NCBI GenBank assembly: GCA_034440575.1
Contig: JAOTOL010001562.1
Span: forward strand, 1,462,001 to 1,526,000
Reading direction: 5' to 3'
Origin: Imbricaverruca yamaguchii
Lineage: Eukaryota > Arthropoda > Thecostraca > Neoverrucidae
DNA length: 64,000 nucleotides
Shown: positions 11,050 to 23,287 of the stretch, one piece after another
Layout: each line of letters begins with the position of its first letter
Numbering within the stretch: the stretch's first letter is position 1
The notes under the pieces: generated by a model
Database searches by the model: none
The model's input: only the letters and a program-made list of their open reading frames with translations
Told to the model about the DNA's origin: nothing
Position numbers and translations under genes: made by a program

Positions 11050-11760
11050 TCTGCGATCGACTGTCTCTGCGCTGCTGCCGAGCGCTGCCGGCGGATCACC
11101 TGTCTCTGCGCTGCTGCCGAGCGCTGCCGGCGGATCACCTGTCTCTGCGCTGCTGCCGAGCGCTGCCGGCGGATCACCTGTCTCTGCGCTGCTGCCGAGA
11201 TCTACCGGCGGATCACCTGTCTCTGCGCTGCTGCCAAGCGCTGCCGGCGGATCACCTGTCTCTGCGCTGCTGCCGAGCGCTGCCGGCGGATCACCTGTCT
11301 CTGCGCTGCTGCCGAGATCTACCGGCGAATCACCTGTCTCTGCGCTGCTGCCAAGCGCTGCCCGCGGATCACCTGTCTCTGCGCTGCTGCCGAGATCTGC
11401 CGGCGGATCACCTGTCTCTGCGTTGCTGCCGAGATCTGCCGGCGGATCACCTGTCTCTGCGCTGCTGCCGAGCGCTGCCGGCGGATCACCTGTCTCTGCG
11501 CTGCTGCCGAGATCTGCCGGCGGATCACCTGTCTCTGCGCTGCTGCCGAGATCTGCCGGCGGATCACCTGTCTCTGCGCTGCTGCCGAGCGCTGCCGGCG
11601 GATCACCTGTCTCTGCGCTGCTGCCGAGCGCTGCCGGCGGATCACCTGTCTCTGCGCTGCTGCCGAGCGCTGCCGGCGGATCACCTGTCTCTGCGCTGCT
11701 GCCGAGATCTGCCGGCGGATCACCTGTCTCTGCGTTGCTGCCGAGATCTGCCGGCAGATC
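11050..11760. repeat. Minisatellite, 39-bp unit, about 18 copies
   Basis: The unit is about ggcggatcacctgtctctgc followed by gctgctgccgagcgctgcc. Two main variants differ at the end (gagcgctgcc versus gagatctgcc, plus a gatctacc form). They occur in the order S S S T S S T S R R S R R S S S R R, which shows block-wise amplification. Thirty-nine is a multiple of three and the unit is open in several frames on both strands. This explains the 325-aa plus frame (a 13-residue GSPVSALLPSAAG repeat) and the 382-aa minus frame (a GDPPAALGSSAET repeat). Confidence 0.95.
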
Positions 11761-14700
11761 ACCATTGCACTCGGCGGTGTGTTCGATCAGCAGACCGGAG
11801 ACCACCAGGATAACAGAGATTACCCCTGTCGACGCGCCAACCGCCGAATAACACGTGTAGCACGGATCATAGAGTGTTTTCAGGCTCGTTCCTCGGATTT
11901 CCGTGTCGCTTCCGTGCTTTCCTGCGAATCGCCTGAGATTTACCATTTGCTCTGAGCTGAAATCTGGCAGTGGCATCCGGTGTTTACTTCCATTGCGTAA
12001 TCGGAAGGCTCCATCTGGATTTACCTTCGTCTTGGTACCAGCTACGTTCTGTAAATCATACTGTCGAGAGCGAGCTGCCGGGGTCGCCGTGTCGGCGTAT
12101 TGACAGCACGTGAAGCGCTTTGCCAAATTTAGACTGTACAACTGCAATTCATTGACTGAAGGCCAGGGTTCACGCAATCAGCTCTTCTTAGCAATTGGGT
12201 CCTGATCCATAAAGCTATCCCAGCAAGAGTTCGAACTACATTTCTAAGACGTATAAATACTGGACATTCGAATATTATTTTTGCGCCAGAGGATACTGCA
12301 TTAACTCCTTCCATCTCCTTTCGCTACATCTTTGCGAATGAGCCTTTTCCAGCCTTTCTTGCTCACTCTGTGTTCTCGAAGTCAGAAATCCGCAGCTATC
12401 AATCGTTGCTTGCCGACAGAACTCCAGTAGCTTACTCGTTGGACTGTCTATGTTGTTTCGCCGACTGAGGAATGCAAGGCGGGAACATGGAAGACCCGTG
12501 TTTACTTCTGCATGGCTGCAGGACAAGTAGTCGCGTGACGAACACATGAATTCAGAACACATGAATCTCTACGGCTCGGATGCTGGCCGGTGGCGAAGCT
12601 GGTATACCGTCACGCAACGCATAACTGTGAAACGACGCAGCCTACCAGCAATTTTTGGTGTAAAGCGTCACAGTCTACGTTCCTAGTGGGCCAGCCATGT
12701 TAAAGATACCCCCGCACATTCCACCGAAGGTGAGTGCACCTACCTCTTGTCTAATATTATAGGCGCTCCCCAGCTTTGATAACCATCTTTCCCTCACTCA
12801 ACATGCTTCCAATAGCTCATCCCAAGCTTTTGGCCACCATCATCAACCATCAGATTGCAAACTTAAGCCATCACGAAAGACAATGATTACATCTGCCTTC
12901 AATCCCAAACAAGATATAGGCCTAACAACTTTCTTTACGGTTGATAGGCCTACATCTTGCTTATCCTCCCACTGTTGGCTGCGCTCTTAATATTAAACCA
13001 CACGAGAGCACCGATATCTAGGACATCTCATCCCCTGCATGCCATATTCATAACCATTTACTCGTGATATGCTACGAAACCACGTGAAGCATTACAACTT
13101 GATCCGTCAAGCTTGTAGCAATGTAGCATTATGTGTCATTCTGCCATTTCATCATGTGTCATTGAACGAAGCATTGTCTCCTCTGTGCTATTTTCAACAA
13201 ATCTAATAAATACAACTGCACTAATTTCAAGAACGCCTCTCAAGTTGCATGGGACTCATACTGTAGGGGCGAGAGAGTTGTTGGATTGGACGAGTGCCCT
13301 GTATAGGTATACGTAATTAGTATTATTTTATTTAGGAAAACGCTCCACGTTCAGCTTTTAGTAGTTTCATGAAATCAAGTTGTATGTGCCAAGACCTATT
13401 TTAGTTTGATATGTAGTGGGAGTCCCAGTGATTAGCAAAGGTATAGTTTTTATGGGCAAATTCGACGACCCGACCAAATTCTGCATCTTCGTGTATATTT
13501 CGTCGCAGTCGTCTCACATACATATCGCATACATATTTAGTTTTAATATGCCCGAAATGTGTCATCGAACTGATTTCCAGAGCCTATTTTACATTTACGT
13601 TTGAGGGGGGCAACGGATAGGCTGCCCCCTTCCGATTGTTTGGGGGACATAAATCCTCCGTGCCACGTAAATCCGCTAATGGACATGAAGTTGACATCAC
13701 TCGCATTATCCCCTGCATCGTACAACATCCTGTTTCTAATCATCACCCTCGTTCGCCTGACAGCGGCATTTGCCATGCTCGGATATGATTATAGTCAGCG
13801 TGTCATGAGGTAAGCACATGCCACGGAGAAGTAGCATGCAGTGAGGCGATCAACAGCCGCGGTTTGCCACGTCATCATCATGTCATCGTCCGTCGTCGGG
13901 ATCACGAAACTTTCTCGCTCAGCGAGTACGTCATCACTTACCAATGATATGTGGGCGTCGTCGCTTGGCTAGACGGACAATCGAAGAGAGAACAAGAGGT
14001 GGACATAGCGAAGGAGACAGAGATGGAGAGAACTCCTCTGGAGGGAGCAAGACGAAAATTGAGATTGGGGGAGGGTGGGGGGAAGATGAATAGAGTGAGA
14101 GAGGGCGATGAAGATAATTAAAAACATAGTTGAGGACGAGACAGATTTACGTGTAGTGTGTCTCACTTCCATGCGGAGCGACTGCCACCTTCCTTTTCCT
14201 CGAATATGCCAGCATCCGACACCAATATTTTTAAGGGAGTGGAGCCGAATCTCGGTGAATTTGAAGTATTTCTTGCTGCCCTGCTGTGAGAACAACTTTT
14301 GTCTGACTCCCACACGAGCAGAGACGCAGCCAAGGCGGCCCGATCTCTAGCACCTGAATATACACTAGACGAAACGAGAACTTTTGAACTTTCCATAATG
14401 CAAAATTCCATAATGGGGAGGGGTCTTCAACCGCTCCCGTCAGGTTTTTGACGGATAGTGAACGAACAGCGCGGGGCAGCGCGCCGAAATTTCGCATACC
14501 TTTTCCACATCAGTTGGCATGTTTGTCAAACATTTGAAGTCAGGTCATCCAGGGTCACGAATTATTTAGGTTAAGTGAGATCATCACCAAAAGTTCAACC
14601 AGTCGTCGCGCTTTAACGGATACCGATATTTTAATGAAGCTTTCAGAGTTTGCTTATCTTTAGAGACGCAATACAACTTACGAGAGGAAGTTTTCTTTTT

Positions 14701-15440
14701 CAGTTTTTGGCTACCTATAAATTTTGCTATTTTCCTATTTGAGTTAAAATCCAAGATTCTGGCTAAAGTAAGCATTTTTTATTAAAGCAAGTTGACTTCC
14801 AATAGCTTTTCTCAGCCTGTTTTACCCATTAGACTGGAGATGGAAACTTGAAACTAAAAATACATTTGAGATCTTCTCTTTTTTTTGGGGGCAAAATGTT
14901 GGTCTTGGTGTTTGCTGCCTTTTTTTCCAATACATTTTTATTCAATATCCCCGAATGACTCCCGTAAAAACATATGTAGTCGTGAGTCGTATCTACCTGT
15001 GCGTCACTTCTGGGATTTTTTGGAGGGTGACCCGGCCACTCGTCGGCGCTTTCAATGAAACCTCTTTCGTTTTCGGGCGACGCTTAGTTTGGATTTTAGG
15101 TTGGATTACTATCCCAAAACAAGTCGGTCTGACCTAGGACGCCATATGGTTAAGCCCTTCACCAAGCTTCATCAGTGTCTTCAAGAGGGCTGTTTCATGC
15201 GCTGTATTCAAGGTTAAATTCTAAGATATGGGTGACTGTTTTTGAAGATGCGGAGATGGCTCGTATCCGCAATTGGTTCGGTGTGTGTACTATCGTCACA
15301 GTATGCAAGCATCGCTTCGACATGCAGAGAAGTATTTATTGGGCTACTTGCAGCGTACGATCTTCCATGATTTTCCGAAGGGTCGGCACTTAGATCTGCG
15401 TGGGCTGCTTTGAATGGTGCTGCTACGGCCGGGTGCTGGA
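11761..15440. other. No gene recognised
   Basis: Both strands carry only short open frames. The minus-strand 382-aa frame through the 39-bp array extends upstream to 12177 with non-repetitive sequence (about 140 residues), and a 95-aa frame lies at 12562-12275. I recognise no domain in either and see no convincing splice context. A tract near 13975-14110 is purine-rich. Nothing else is supportable. Confidence 0.35.
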
Positions 15441-15444
15441 ATTT

Positions 15445-16660
15445 GTCATGTTTAACGCTACACCGTGGGGTTCCGTTGCTGCCGCGGTGTTGACGAGCGT
15501 GCCGGCACTACCGCGGTGCTGACGAAGGCTCCATCAATACCGCGGTGCTGACGAGTTTACCGTCACTACCGCGGTGCTGACGAGGCGTGCCGTCACTACC
15601 GCGGTGCTGACGAGTGTACCGATCACTACCGCGGTGCTGACGAGTGTTCCGTCACTACCGCGGTGCTGACGAGTGTTCCGTCACTACCGCGGTGCTGACG
15701 AGTTTACCGGCACTACCGCGGTGCTGACGAAGTGCTCCGTCACTACCGCGGTGCTGACGAAGGCTCCGTCACTACCGCGGTGCTGACGAGTGTACCGGCA
15801 CTACCGCGGTGCTGACGAAGGTGCCGTCACTACCGCGGTGCTGACGAGTGTTCCGTCACTACCGCGGTGCTGACGAAGTGTTCCGTCACTACCGCGGTGC
15901 TGACGAGTGTGCCGTCACTACCGCGGTGCTGACGAAGGCTCCGTCACTACCGCGGTGCTGACGAGTGTGCCGGCACTACCGCGGTGCTGACGAAGGCTCC
16001 GTCACTACCGCGGTGCTGACGAGTGTTCCATCACTACCGCGGTGCTGACGAGTGTACCGTCACTACCGCGGTGCTGACGAAGGCTCCGTCACTACCGCGG
16101 TGCTGACGAGTGTTCCGTTACTACCGCGGTGCTGACGAGGTCGTACCGCGGTCGACGAGTGTTCGTTACTACCGCGGTGCTGACGAGTGTTCCGTCACCA
16201 CCGCGGTGCTGACGAAGGCTCCGTCACTACCGCGGTGCTGACGAAGGCTCCGTCACTACCGCGGTGCTGACGAGTGTTCCGTCACCACCGCGGTGCTGAC
16301 GAAGGCTCCGTCACTACCGCGGTGCTGACGAGTTTACCGTCACTACCGCGGTGCTGACGAAGGCTCCGTCACTACCGCGGTGCTGACGAGTGTACCATCA
16401 CTACCGCGGTGCTGACGAAGGCTCCATCAATACCGCGGTGCTGACGAAGGCTCCATCACTACCGCGGTGCTGACGAGTGTGCCGTCACTACCGCGGTGCT
16501 GACGAGTGTGCCGGCACTACCACGGTGCTGACGAAGGCTCCGTCACTACCACTGTCCTGACGAGTGTGCCATCACTATCGCGGTGCTGACGAGTGTTCCG
16601 TCACTACCGCGGTGCTGGCGAATGTTCCGTTATTGCCGCGGCGCTGACGAGGTCGAGCAG
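15445..16660. repeat. Minisatellite, 29/30-bp unit, about 40 copies
   Basis: The core accgcggtgctgacga is nearly invariant. It alternates with a 13-14 bp variable part drawn from a few types (gtgttccgtcact, aggctccgtcact, gtgtaccgtcact, gtgccggcact). Unit length alternates between 29 and 30 bp. The core contains a CCGCGG site and several CpGs. The edges decay near 15480 and from about 16540 to 16660. Confidence 0.95.
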
Positions 16661-18492
16661 CGCTGTTATCGACACCATGTAGTCGCAGACAGCACATTTG
16701 ATTATAGTGGTAGTGGCTGAAGCGCAGACAAGCTGGGTGAGCAGCACCAGGGGGAGTGATTTGTAATGCGTGCCGGGCCATAAAGGTCATTTGCGTCGCC
16801 TTTAAAGCGAGTGCCTTACATGCCTGTCTATAAAAGCGAGTGCTAGCGAAAAAGGTGAGATTTACCTACGATCATAGGAAGTGAACATTTACGTTTATGG
16901 AATTTTACGTTCAGGTTTGCATGCTATTTTAGGTGCTGAAGGCGGGGGCTGCGTTGGGGACATCTCCCTGATGTCTAAATAGTTTTAATTTTTGTTTACT
17001 CCTCTACAAAATAACTTGTAGTTTGGGTGGGGTGGGAGTGTGTTGAGTGTGGCGAGAAGTTTATTTTTCCAGGGTGCCGGCTTTAACCTACTCTTATCGA
17101 AGAGCACCGAACGATTTTTACCGTGCGAACAAGGGAGTCCACGCCGCCTATCCGTTAGGCGTCATGAGCGGACATAATACCGGTGGCGCCTCTGGTGGTG
17201 GATTCGTGAAAGAACACCACCAGAGTGGGCTGGGTCTGATTAATGCGATATTCTAGTTTCTAGTTTCTAGAGAAGGTGCAGGTGATTTCCAATCGCCAAA
17301 TTTTAACAACATTGAAACAAGCTCTCTTATGATGTGAAGTTCACTTTATTATCAAAGCATTTCACCATGTCACTTTGCCGTTAAAGTGAAATTAAAGCAA
17401 TTGCCCACCGAACATCTTGTGATAAAAGCTTGTCATACATCTTCTGTGTTATGTGCTGCCAATTTCCAATATTCTTAACGGAACGAAAATCGAGTGTGCT
17501 ACATTTTTTATATAATCTTGAATAACTTCCATGAAGGTTTAACCCTGTTACTTTTTCACTCAATTCCAGAACTTGTGTTCCAAATTATCACATCGTACTA
17601 CATTAAATTGCATATCAGAAGTTCTACATTACCGAAATAATAGCCAATGGTCTCAAATAAACCGGCATGAAATCAGCTGTCTTTTGATACCATGTTTAAC
17701 TACTTTTATAGATACCTAACTCAGTCATTTTTGCACTCAATTCAAAGATTTGTGTCTGAATTTATCATATTCAATTCCTTCAACTTGAATATCGGATGTT
17801 CTACATTAGCGAATTAATTTTCAATGGTCTCAAATAAACTGGCGTAAAATCATCTACCTTCTGATGTCATACTCGATTACTTTTATAGATATCTAACCCT
17901 GTCATTTTTACCTTTTGACATGAATCTGTCCGGAATTATTGAGCTTCTGGCATGGCTTGATGCAAGTCAAGCGCCGACGGTTGCTGCCCAGAGAATCCGA
18001 AGGACCACCGAGGGGTGGCATGACAAAAAGTAACGCAAACTTCCACCATTCAACAATACTAAGCAGCATCTGCTCTGCCACGCCAAAATGGTATAGGAGA
18101 AATTCACGGTTGTAGATGCATTCTTTCCACTCAACGCTCATGGGTGCAATATTCTCAGACAATATCTAGAAAACCGGTCGGCCTCGACTGTACTTGTGGC
18201 AGCTCATACCAGGTACATCGCCAAAGTTTCAAATCTGAAAATCTGCTTTTACTTTGGGGTTGGGGCCCATTAACATTGAAGGAATGGTTTGCGCCCCACT
18301 ATATTATGAATGGTGACGGGCGGTCGGGGACGGGCCGGGGGCCGCCAGCGTCGCCACCAGCGTCCATCTGTTTATACTGGAAGGTTCCATAATGCAATGC
18401 GCAAAGTAACAATATGCGCAATATATCACTGTAAATGGCTATTGTTTAATACAACGAAGAATGGCTCTTAGATGCTCCTGGGTTTTAGACAT
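16661..18492. other. No gene recognised
   Basis: An imperfect direct duplication of about 190 bp is visible around 17560-17720 and 17740-17900: 'acttttatagatatctaac', 'tcatttttgcactcaattc' and 'tctcaaataaactggcat' recur in order. An 84-aa minus frame at 17908-18162 has no recognisable domain. Confidence 0.4.
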
Positions 18493-18756
18493 TGCGTGAG
18501 ACGAAATGTACGACCCTCAATATACGGAGGTGTGGGTTTACTCAACATCAAAAGTAGCGTTAGGGGATCATGCTATATTACTCAACGTTTGGCCAGGGGC
18601 CATCATCAGGAGTGATATAAATATTTTATATCACTCCTGATGATGGCCCCTGGCCGAAACGTTGAGTAATATAGCATGATCCCTAACGCTACTTTTGATG
18701 TTGAGTAAACCCAGCACCTCCTGGTATATTGAGGGTCGTACATTTCGTCTCACGCA
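18493..18756. repeat. Near-perfect hairpin, about 131-bp arms with almost no loop
   Basis: The left arm (from tgcgtgagacgaaatgtacg) and right arm (ending cgtacatttcgtctcacgca) are reverse complements with a handful of mismatches, meeting at about 18623. The right arm carries CTGATGA at 18637-18643, a self-complementary GGCC-CCT-GGCC, then GAAAC at 18656-18660. The left arm has the same on the minus strand but lacks one G of the GAAAC part. The element is non-coding and may be a foldback or miniature element. Confidence 0.9.
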
Positions 18757-19437
18757 CTGTAAATGGCAATAGAATTGACGTCTGAAGGCAAACTAACTTT
18801 CATACATGCAATTCGCATCACATTTTATGGAGACATAAATTGTAACTATATTGTTTGCGCACGCACTAATGACACACACCGGGCGCGCTTGTCGCGGGCG
18901 CCTGTTTCAGAGTTCTTGAATGGCATCAGGTACCTACCTGTTTTCTTTTTTTACTGGGGGTCCCCCTGATGTGCGTATTAGCATTGCGTCTGACGCCTAA
19001 CGCATGCGTTAGTTGTTAGTAGCGGGTTAGTCTAAATATGACATGCAGGGTTGTCAGTCGGGTTAGTACGATGTTTTGCAATTCGGCTCTTCTACGTCCG
19101 CTGTACCTCGGGGTGGCCGTTTACGTTACGAGTTGCAAGGCAAATCGGCTCATGTACGTCCGCTGGCTCCTCTGGGTAGCTAATTTTTAGTTTTTATGTT
19201 TTCATAAAGCAAGTCGACTCACCTACTTCCCACGGCACCGCTTGGTAGCCATTTATTTATAATTGCGAAGCAAATCGGCTCATGTACGTCTGACGTCATG
19301 TGGGGATGGGGAAACAATATTTACGTGTTTCCTGCGAGTGTTTCGCGCTCATGCATTGCAAGTTGATGTGAGTATTGGCGAGTTGATGTGAGTTGATGTG
19401 AGCGTGAGTGTTTGGCAGCACCAGTTCTGCTGACTGA

Positions 19438-20302
19438 GGGGTAGCTCTTCTGCATGCTTTCATAAAAGCTTCCAGTCCAGTCTCGGTTATCTGTGTATCC
19501 CCCCAGGCTATTTTCCTTGCTCTCTCTTCACCTCATAACAATTTGCGATAGCTATGTGATGCATGTATATTTGCATGATTACGAAATACTTCTATCAGTT
19601 TCACTGATCTTGAACAAGATAATGCTGTATCAAAGCGGATCGCCAACTCAGTTTGCTTGTTCTTATTGTGTCGATGCGGCGATGACAGATGATCAAAAAG
19701 TCACTTGCCTAGTTCCGTGTTCTTAAATATGAAGCCTCCAGAATGTGTGAGTGAAGCTTTAAAACGATATTGATGTTTGTATGATGGTGGTCATGAGGAC
19801 TGGCTCACATCCAAAATCTTGGTAAAGACGCGCATGTAAATGTGCCGTTGTTCTTGGAAACAGCTTATGTTTATGCTTGGCAACAGCTTATGTACTCGAT
19901 ACTCTTTAAGTCGCTCGCTCAGTAGCAGATGGCGAGACAGCCGTACCAAACCCGCTCACTCAGCCTGTCTGCGCCTCAGTCACCAGATCTGGTGCTGCCT
20001 ACTTAGCATGCCTGTATCTCATTCCACAGAACTGGTGCTGCCCAACACTCACACTCAAAGCATCTCACATCAACTCGCAAACACTCACATCAATTGAGTT
20101 GGCGATCGGCATTGGCACAGCACTATCATGTTCAAGGTCAGTGAAACTGGTAGAAGCATTTCGTAATAATGCAAATATGTATGCATCACATAGCTATCGC
20201 GAACTGCTATGAGGTGAAGAACAAGCAAAGAAAATAGCCCGGGTATACACAGATGACCGAGACTGGACTGCAAGCTTTTATGAAAGCATGCAGAAGAGCT
20301 AC
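19438..20302. repeat. Inverted repeat with about 210-bp arms and a 435-bp spacer
   Basis: The left arm 19438-19658 and right arm 20094-20302 are reverse complements at roughly 80-85% by eye (for example tagctatgtgatgcatg against catgtatgcatcacatagct-type sequence). The right arm stops where hAT copy 2 begins. The spacer is Ser/Ser-poor non-coding sequence with two similar 'ctggtgctgcc' stretches at 19988 and 20031. Confidence 0.8.
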
Positions 20303-21143
20303 CCTACCGCCAGGGGCGCCGTGAACAGGGGGGTTGGGGTGTCGCGACCCCCCTGCCGGCAGAGCTGAGGGGCTGACCCTCCCCCCAGTTTTGAGACCTG
20401 CCGGGCCCACTTTCGAGACCTGTCAGGCCCCAATCAACGGATTTTTCCGCATTCATAAATGAACCAGAATGAAGGAAAACACTTCTCCCAGCATATGATA
20501 GCAAATATGTAAAACTTGTATCTTGGCGCACTAGTGTTGTTTACAGCGCTTTTTAAACGCCGAAGTGACTGTACCTCTCCTTTTACGGCCTTGGACTTAC
20601 CAAATAAATAAACAATTCAGTGCCGGTGTCTCATAATAGCCACCTACTGCCTGAGACTTCCTGTCACCATGGACATCCGATCTTTTTTCTAAGAAGGTGA
20701 GTTTTGTAAGGGAAGCCGCCGGGCCCCTCTAAAATGTCGGGAATGCACCCCCCACCCCCGTGGTTGTTGAGTCATTGATGGGGAGACATAGAGGCCTGGG
20801 CCTCCCCGGGAGATGGGCCCATCTAGCGCTCTCGGGGCCCCTTTTGTGTTAGCCCCACCCACTCCCCCTTACAGATTTCCTGGCTGCACTGCTGTATGTG
20901 GGAACCAGATCAGTTTTACAACTGTCATCATGTCTAGGGTTGAGAAATCAAAGGCCATGGCCCATTAATGGGTCTATGCAGTCGCATGCGCCATAAAGGC
21001 TGCATATATGCACACAAAACCGCCAGTGGTGTACTCAGGCATGGAAGTTGGGAGAACTCAGATGCCCCCATGTGATCTGCCTCACCTACCCCTGTTAACT
21101 TTTCTGTCAACTTTCAAACTCACATATGTTTCCCACTTCCCAG
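20303..21143 (+). mobile_element. hAT copy 2, region 5' of exon A
   Basis: This matches the reverse complement of about 1159-1980 (and the equivalent in copy 3). It includes a G/C-run segment at 20320-20400 and the stretch leading to the cttcccag acceptor. The part corresponding to 2000-2930 of copy 1 is absent. The copy begins exactly at the end of the inverted repeat to its left. Confidence 0.75.
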
Positions 21144-23287
21144 GAGCCACAGTCAGCCTCACTAGTCCCTCGTCCAGCTGCCACGTCATCCTCCTCCACC
21201 GGAGCCTCAGCTCCTGTTACACCTCCACCCTCCAAGCGCGCCTGCACTGGTGAGTTCATAAGACACCTGTCGCCCATTCTGTGGTGCTGTTGTCTCGATA
21301 AGAAAATGTTCATTTTTTTCTTTTTTAAGTGAGATATTGGCCCCTCAGGTACCCTCCCCTATTATCCAGTGCCTTTTCACTGGTTTCGATGGTAAACCCT
21401 ATTTTCGCTTTCGGATCTTCCATTTTTGTATCGACTGATTCTCACTTTCATCTTTTCCCTTTTTTGATAAATGGTGCGATGCATAAAAACACAGAAACGA
21501 CCGTCCCTTGTATGAGCAACTGGACCGACTTGCCATCAAATCGAATGTATGTAAGGTCGAAAGGTAAAATGGGATTGTTTGTGCTTGGAAGTGCTCTAAA
21601 ACGTGAACTCGTCTCATTTCCGAACATTATTTTAGGCCTCTATTCAGAGCCAAATTTTGGGTGCAGATCAATGCCGGTTCCTAGCTAGGAAACCATTTGC
21701 TCTAAACCAGTTTCCTAGCTGAGAAACTGGTTTAGCGAAACCAGTTTCTTGTCTTTCCGCTCGGAAATTTTTTTGGGGTTTTCTTTGGAGTTGTGCTGGA
21801 GTTGTGCTGGAGCTATAGCTAGAGTTATGAAACCCGTGATCAATAAAGGAACACCATCTCGTCGTCCAAAACTTTCTTTCAACGTGAGTGATTTTTCCGC
21901 ACATCCATTTTCTGGCAATTTGTATGCACTTCCTCCTCCTTTTCTTCCAGATCCTGTCTCAGTCGTGAGTCAACATCATCGCCGTAGCAGTCGCCATGGC
22001 GCCTCCTGGATTTAAAGACGCCAAATCAGCCGCCAGCTAAGACGATCCCTAAGCAGGTGCTTCAAGGCAAGACTGTGGTCTTCCATGATCACTGGTACCA
22101 GCAGTACCCATGGCTGCACTTCGACCCCGTCCGTGGAAAAGTATTCTGTTTCTACTGCGTCCGCGCGCACGAGCGCGGCACCGCCATCCCAGCTCAGAAA
22201 CCTGGCTTCTGGGCTGGCGGCTTCAAAAGCTGGAAGAAGGCGCTGGAGAAGCTTAAGCAGCACGCCATATCCACAGATCACGGGGGAAACCTCCCAACTG
22301 CGAACCGCCCGATCGCAGACGTCATTCAGACGGCCAATCAGCGCCAGCAGCAGACCAACAAGGCCTGCCTCGTGAAGATAATCACCAGCCTCGTGTACCT
22401 GGGCAGACAGGGTCTGGCCCTCAGAGGGCATGAACAGGACCAGGGCAGCTTCATCGAGCTGCTGCAGCTGCAAGCCGCCGACTGCCCCGAGCTACAGCAG
22501 TGGCTGCAAAGAAGGGAGCGATTCACGCATTCAGACTGTCAGAATGGGCTGCTGCTGCTCGCCAGTCATCAGGTGCTGACCGCCTGATGACTGGCGAGCT
22601 GACGAGACGAAGCCATCCAGGAGTGCCTGCAGCAGGCGAATGGATCAGGCTGCGACGTGCCCATCGTGCTGCCGCTGGAGAAGCGCGCTTAAGCCAGGAA
22701 CGCCGACGGCGACGGCGGTGAACCAGACGAGCCAGCTAACATCCAGCAGTACCTACGGCGAGAGCTGCTGCTGGCCATCGACACCGCCTACATCCAGCTG
22801 AGTGATCGCCTGGACCAGGAAGGCGTCAAGCATCACGCCAAGGCGGAGCAGGCGCTGCTGGCTGACGGTGGCGCCGCAGGCCTCAGAGTTTCTGAGCAGC
22901 TCTCCCTGGTCAGCGGAGCTGTTAGCTGCTGACCTGGCGCCGCAGCTGCGCGTCCTGTTTAAAAACAGGCGGCCGGGAAGCCTCGAAGAAGCGGCAGATA
23001 TAATCCGGAACCTGGATGAGGCCACACGCAAGATGTTACCGGACGCAGTGAAGCTGCCGCGCCTGTTCCTCACCCTGCCGGCCAGCTCCGCCACGGCTGA
23101 GCGCAGCTTCAGTGCGCCCCGCCGGCTGAAGACAAGGCTGCGCGCCACAATGGGGCAGGCGCGCCTCAACGCGGTAGCTGTGTGCCACGTCCACCGCGAC
23201 CGCGTGACTCGCGTGGATGTCGACCAGGTCGCGGCTGCCTTCATCCGTCAGAACCCTGGGCGAGAGCGGGTGTTCGGGCTCGCGTAA
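21144..23287 (+). pseudogene. hAT transposase, TTF-zinc-finger type, copy 2, internally deleted
   Basis: Exon A (21144-21249) ends in phase 1 at GTGAGT; the intron is 21250-21950; exon B starts at 21951. Exon B encodes the TTF zinc-finger region (W..YPWLHFDP, FCFYC) and a DUF4371-like segment to about 22587. It has a one-base loss just after the splice that breaks the frame. The catalytic RNase-H-like middle (first Asp in VDGTQD, then F.DGA.NM.G and HC.AHCINL, as seen in copy 3) is missing. After 22590 the sequence jumps to a late region (LLLAIDTAYIQLSDRLD, about 22770) and, frame-shifted, to the hAT C-terminal dimerisation domain at 22920-23287, with PASSATAERSFS and RLKTRLRATMGQARLN. Copy 2 is the only copy here with the dimerisation domain. 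It is a defective element. Confidence 0.85.

Noticed and set aside
11029..12177. 382-aa minus-strand frame as a repeat-rich protein gene
   Set aside because: The repeat part is open on both strands and the unique part matches no domain that I know. It is kept as a finding to check, not as a gene.
15445..16660. CRISPR-like array (constant core, variable spacers of 13-14 bp)
   Set aside because: Spacers are too short and recur as a few types, there are no cas genes, and the context is eukaryotic.
22012..22473. 153-aa minus-strand frame
   Set aside because: Antisense shadow of the hAT TTF/DUF4371 coding region. The same shadow appears at 14-301 and 59077-59532 on the plus strand.
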